Below, in pieces: positions 6,091-7,899 of a stretch of DNA of 7,899 nt. Positions within the stretch are counted from its first letter, which is position 1; each line of letters starts with the position of its first letter. The notes under the pieces were generated by a model. It was not told where the DNA came from and ran no database searches. It worked only from the letters and a program-made list of their open reading frames with translations. The position numbers were made by a program, and so were the translations under genes. Source of the DNA: Deltaproteobacteria bacterium (lineage in GTDB: Bacteria; Desulfobacterota; Desulfobacteria; Desulfobacterales; ETH-SRB1); contig QMMZ01000074.1 in assembly GCA_003647525.1 (NCBI GenBank), forward strand, positions 1-7,899, written 5' to 3'.

Positions 6091-7392
6091 TCAATTACCT
6101 GAAGAGGCGGGATTTTTTTCAAAGTATTCAATTGCTTCGCCGACCAGGTAAAGTGAGCCGGCAATGCAGATTGCATCGTTTTTAGGTGTTGTTTTAATGG
6201 CGTGTTTTATGGCCTGACTGACGTCGGGTATAATTTTTATATCTGAAATTACTTCTTTTGCAGCAGAGTAAAGTTTTTCAGGCGGCAGCGCCCGGTTTAT
6301 CTTTGGCTGGGTTAATATGGCTCTATTACAGACAGAGCAAAGTGTTTTAAGCATGGAAGAATAAGGCTTGTCATCCAGAATTCCTGCAACAAGTGTTATG
6401 TTTCTGCCGGCAAGATTTTTGGGCAGATAGTTTACAAGTCTTCTTGTGGCAATTATATTGTGCGCTCCGTCAAGGATTATCAGGGGATTTTCAGAAACTA
6501 TATCCAGCCTTCCGGGCCAGCGGTTTTTTTCAAGCCCCTTTTTTATGCTGTTAAAAGGAAGTTCCGCCCTGCTTTTATTCAGCAGTTCGCATGCCGCAAG
6601 CACGAGTCCAGCATTGTCGATCTGGTGATTTCCCCGCAATCCTGTGCGCAGGTTGCGCCATGTGTTTTCTATTCCAAAATAGGTAAAGGATTTATTTTTA
6701 TTCCTTCTTACTTTAAATTCATCCCCAAGACGAAAAAAAGGCGCTGACTTTTGTTTAGCAATATCTTTTAAAATTGAAACAGCGCTTTTTTGTTTAGCAC
6801 CTGTTATAACAGGTATGTTGTTTTTTATTATCCCGCCTTTTTCACCTGCAATTTGTTTTATGGTGTTTCCAAGATACATTCTGTGTTCAAGTGATATGTT
6901 GGAAATTATGGTGAGGACGGGTTTTATGATGTTAGTTGCGTCAAGTCTTCCTCCCATTCCTGTTTCTATAACAGCCCAGTCCACTTTTTGTTTTCCAAAT
7001 TCATAAAAAGCCATTGCAGTGGAGTATTCAAAGAAGGTCGGCTCGCGTTTTCCTGTGGATATGTTTTTTAATACTTCATATGCTTCAACAATATTTTTAT
7101 TTGAAACAGGCTGGTTGTTTATTCGTGTTCTTTCATTAAAACGAACAAGATGGGGTGAAGTATAAAGCCCTACCCTGTAGTTTGATTCTTTAAGAATTGA
7201 AGCAATGAAGGATGCAATTGATCCTTTTCCGTTTGTTCCCGCCACATGAATGCACGAAAAGCTGTCCTGGGGATTACCCAGGCCATGCATCATGCTTTTG
7301 ATGGTTGAAAGGCCGAGTTTGATCCCAAACCTTTTCAGGCCGTACATAGTCTGAATACATTTATTGTAATGATCCTTTGAGTTCATAGTCAC
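6091..7392 (-). CDS. folC: Folylpolyglutamate synthase / dihydrofolate synthase
   Basis: FolC is an ATP-dependent Mur-ligase-like enzyme that adds glutamate to folates, and in bifunctional members also to dihydropteroate. It feeds one-carbon metabolism and so indirectly the methionine/SAM cycle. The 433 residues are family length. Motifs are YGLKRFGIKLGL (17-28), the P-loop HVAGTNGKGS (49-58), YTSPHLVRFNERTRIN (77-92), ETGMGGRLDATN (143-154), SLEHRMYLGNT (167-177), GEKGGIIK (183-190, with the lysine usually carboxylated in the family), RWPGRLD (291-297) and LDGAHN (307-312). The start is a GTG at 7390-7392 or the ATG at 7384-7386. The family N-terminus requires a start near there. Neither has a Shine-Dalgarno sequence, because the rpsU terminator's T-tract directly precedes them. 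Whether it is mono- or bifunctional cannot be told from motifs alone. Confidence 0.95.
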   Translation of the reverse strand: MTMNSKDHYNKCIQTMYGLKRFGIKLGLSTIKSMMHGLGNPQDSFSCIHVAGTNGKGSIASFIASILKESNYRVGLYTSPHLVRFNERTRINNQPVSNKNIVEAYEVLKNISTGKREPTFFEYSTAMAFYEFGKQKVDWAVIETGMGGRLDATNIIKPVLTIISNISLEHRMYLGNTIKQIAGEKGGIIKNNIPVITGAKQKSAVSILKDIAKQKSAPFFRLGDEFKVRRNKNKSFTYFGIENTWRNLRTGLRGNHQIDNAGLVLAACELLNKSRAELPFNSIKKGLEKNRWPGRLDIVSENPLIILDGAHNIIATRRLVNYLPKNLAGRNITLVAGILDDKPYSSMLKTLCSVCNRAILTQPKINRALPPEKLYSAAKEVISDIKIIPDVSQAIKHAIKTTPKNDAICIAGSLYLVGEAIEYFEKNPASSGN

Positions 7393-7429
7393 AAAAAACC
7401 CGGCAAAAATTAATATTCCTGCCGGGTTT
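7393..7429 (-). terminator. Intrinsic terminator of rpsU, abutting the folC start
   Basis: Read on the minus strand, AAACCCGGCA (7429-7420) and TGCCGGGTTT (7405-7396) form a perfect 10-bp GC-rich stem with a 14-nt loop. The stem runs into TTTTTT (7398-7393). The T-tract is immediately followed by the folC GTG, so folC has no room for a separate leader. The hairpin may be leaky or regulatory. Confidence 0.85.
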
Positions 7430-7455
7430 AAGTTTTATTGATTTTTAACCTTGTT

Positions 7456-7656
7456 TTATCTGTATCTTTTAGAAGCTGTAATCCTCTGTCTTCTTAAAGC
7501 TTCGCGCTGCTTGCGACGTTTGTGCTCGCTTGGCTTTTCATAGCTTTTTTTTAGCTTCAGTCTTTTAAAAAGGCCGTCATTCTGAATCTTCTTTTTCAGA
7601 ATGCGCATAGCCTTTTCAACGTCATTGTCATAAACCTTGACTTGAATTTCCTTCAA
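7456..7656 (-). CDS. rpsU: 30S ribosomal protein bS21
   Basis: This small basic subunit protein sits near the anti-Shine-Dalgarno region of 16S rRNA and aids initiation. The 66 residues begin KEIQVKVYDNDVEKAMRIL after the start and have the typical S21 body: KKKIQNDGLFKRLKLKKSYE, then a Lys/Arg-rich tail RRKQREALRRQR. The predicted start is TTG (7656-7654). AGGGGG (7670-7665) is 8 nt upstream and GAGGAG (7663-7658) only 1 nt upstream, so the exact start is slightly uncertain. The intrinsic terminator at 7393-7429 follows 26 bp after the stop codon. folC lies just downstream on the same strand. Confidence 0.95.
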   Translation of the reverse strand: MKEIQVKVYDNDVEKAMRILKKKIQNDGLFKRLKLKKSYEKPSEHKRRKQREALRRQRITASKRYR

Positions 7657-7701
7657 ACTCCTCGCCCCCTTCTTTCCATCAGACGAATATATATAACCTA
7701 A

Positions 7702-7729
7702 AGTATAAAAAATCTCCGATGTTTTTTAA
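7702..7729 (-). promoter_or_regulatory. Possible promoter of rpsU
   Basis: On the minus strand, TTAAAA (7729-7724), a 16-bp spacer and TATACT (7707-7702, a 5/6 -10 match) lie about 46 bp before the rpsU start. The region is very AT-rich, so chance matches are likely. Confidence 0.3.
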
Positions 7730-7770
7730 CTTAATTTTTTAAAATAACTAATTTTTAATCACATGGCAAG

Positions 7771-7811
7771 AAAAAAATGTGTCCGGGTCTTAAATTTAAG
7801 ATCCGGACACA
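7771..7811 (-). terminator. Intrinsic terminator of a minus-strand gene at the right edge
   Basis: Positions 7778-7811 form a 34-bp palindrome (halves 7778-7794 and 7795-7811) with one G-T pair. On the minus strand it ends in GGACACA and is followed by seven T's (7777-7771). This is a strong intrinsic terminator for transcription arriving from the right, about 50 bp after a candidate stop codon at 7864-7862. It also insulates rpsU. Confidence 0.7.
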
Positions 7812-7861
7812 GACAGGGACCAGGTAATTTAGGTTTGAATATAACCTGAATTGAGTCTTTT

Positions 7862-7899
7862 CTACAGTTTTGAAATAAGCTCTGCTGTAACTGATTTTA
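7862..7899 (-). CDS. Possible C-terminal end of an unidentified gene (partial)
   Basis: On the minus strand the last complete codons read KSVTAELISKL-stop (TAG at 7864-7862). Support is indirect: the strong intrinsic terminator at 7771-7811 needs a gene ending just upstream of it. Twelve codons are too few to identify a family, and the other two frames are also open across this stretch. Confidence 0.3.
   Translation of the reverse strand, partial: KSVTAELISKL

Noticed and set aside
6086..6151. Continuation of the recombinase reading frame as real protein
   Set aside because: These codons are simply antisense to the conserved end of folC and match no integrase sequence.
7741..7899. Longer minus-strand frames running through the terminator palindrome
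   Set aside because: They read through a strong hairpin and T-tract with low-complexity, unrecognisable translations.

Overview
The window looks like a piece of a chromosome from a moderately AT-rich, repeat-laden anaerobic bacterium. The gene set and the N-terminal signatures of the PanC, AhcY and FolC products resemble those of sulfate-reducing Desulfobacterota (Desulfobacteraceae-like). That placement is an inference from remembered family resemblance, not from a search.

Layout, left to right. Positions 1-125 are a hairpin-forming repeat (element A). Positions 126-541 hold a wrecked AAA_14/DUF4143-type ATPase gene, and 541-722 are a second, 182-bp hairpin repeat (element B). The ATPase remnant is thus bracketed by two repeats that share an apical motif in opposite orientation. 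After an AT-rich leader with a promoter-like TTGACA box come panC (pantothenate synthetase), a 106-bp MITE-like palindromic element (copy 1), metK (SAM synthetase) and ahcY (S-adenosylhomocysteine hydrolase). metK and ahcY sit 18 bp apart and form a methyl-cycle operon: MetK makes SAM, methyltransferases turn it into SAH, and AhcY clears SAH. Next are a two-CBS-domain protein and a Cam-type gamma carbonic anhydrase, both on + and by eye more GC-rich than panC-metK-ahcY.

The right half is mostly on the minus strand. It has tRNA-Arg(CCG) with encoded CCA, the second copy of the 106-bp element directly upstream of that tRNA, and a fragment of an integron-integrase-like tyrosine recombinase on +. 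The fragment ends a few bases from the 3' end of folC. Then come folC, an intrinsic terminator that abuts the folC start, and rpsU. At the right edge a second minus-strand terminator and 12 codons look like the tail of another gene.

The core genes are ordinary housekeeping genes. The unusual content is the small non-coding mobile elements. The two 106-bp copies differ at only four positions, and two of these form a compensatory base-pair swap in opposite arms of the stem. Copy 1 supplies the stop codon of panC. The terminal inverted repeats carry outward-facing promoter-like hexamers placed to serve tRNA-Arg and possibly metK. This looks like a mobile hairpin/promoter module that has been built into the expression of housekeeping genes.
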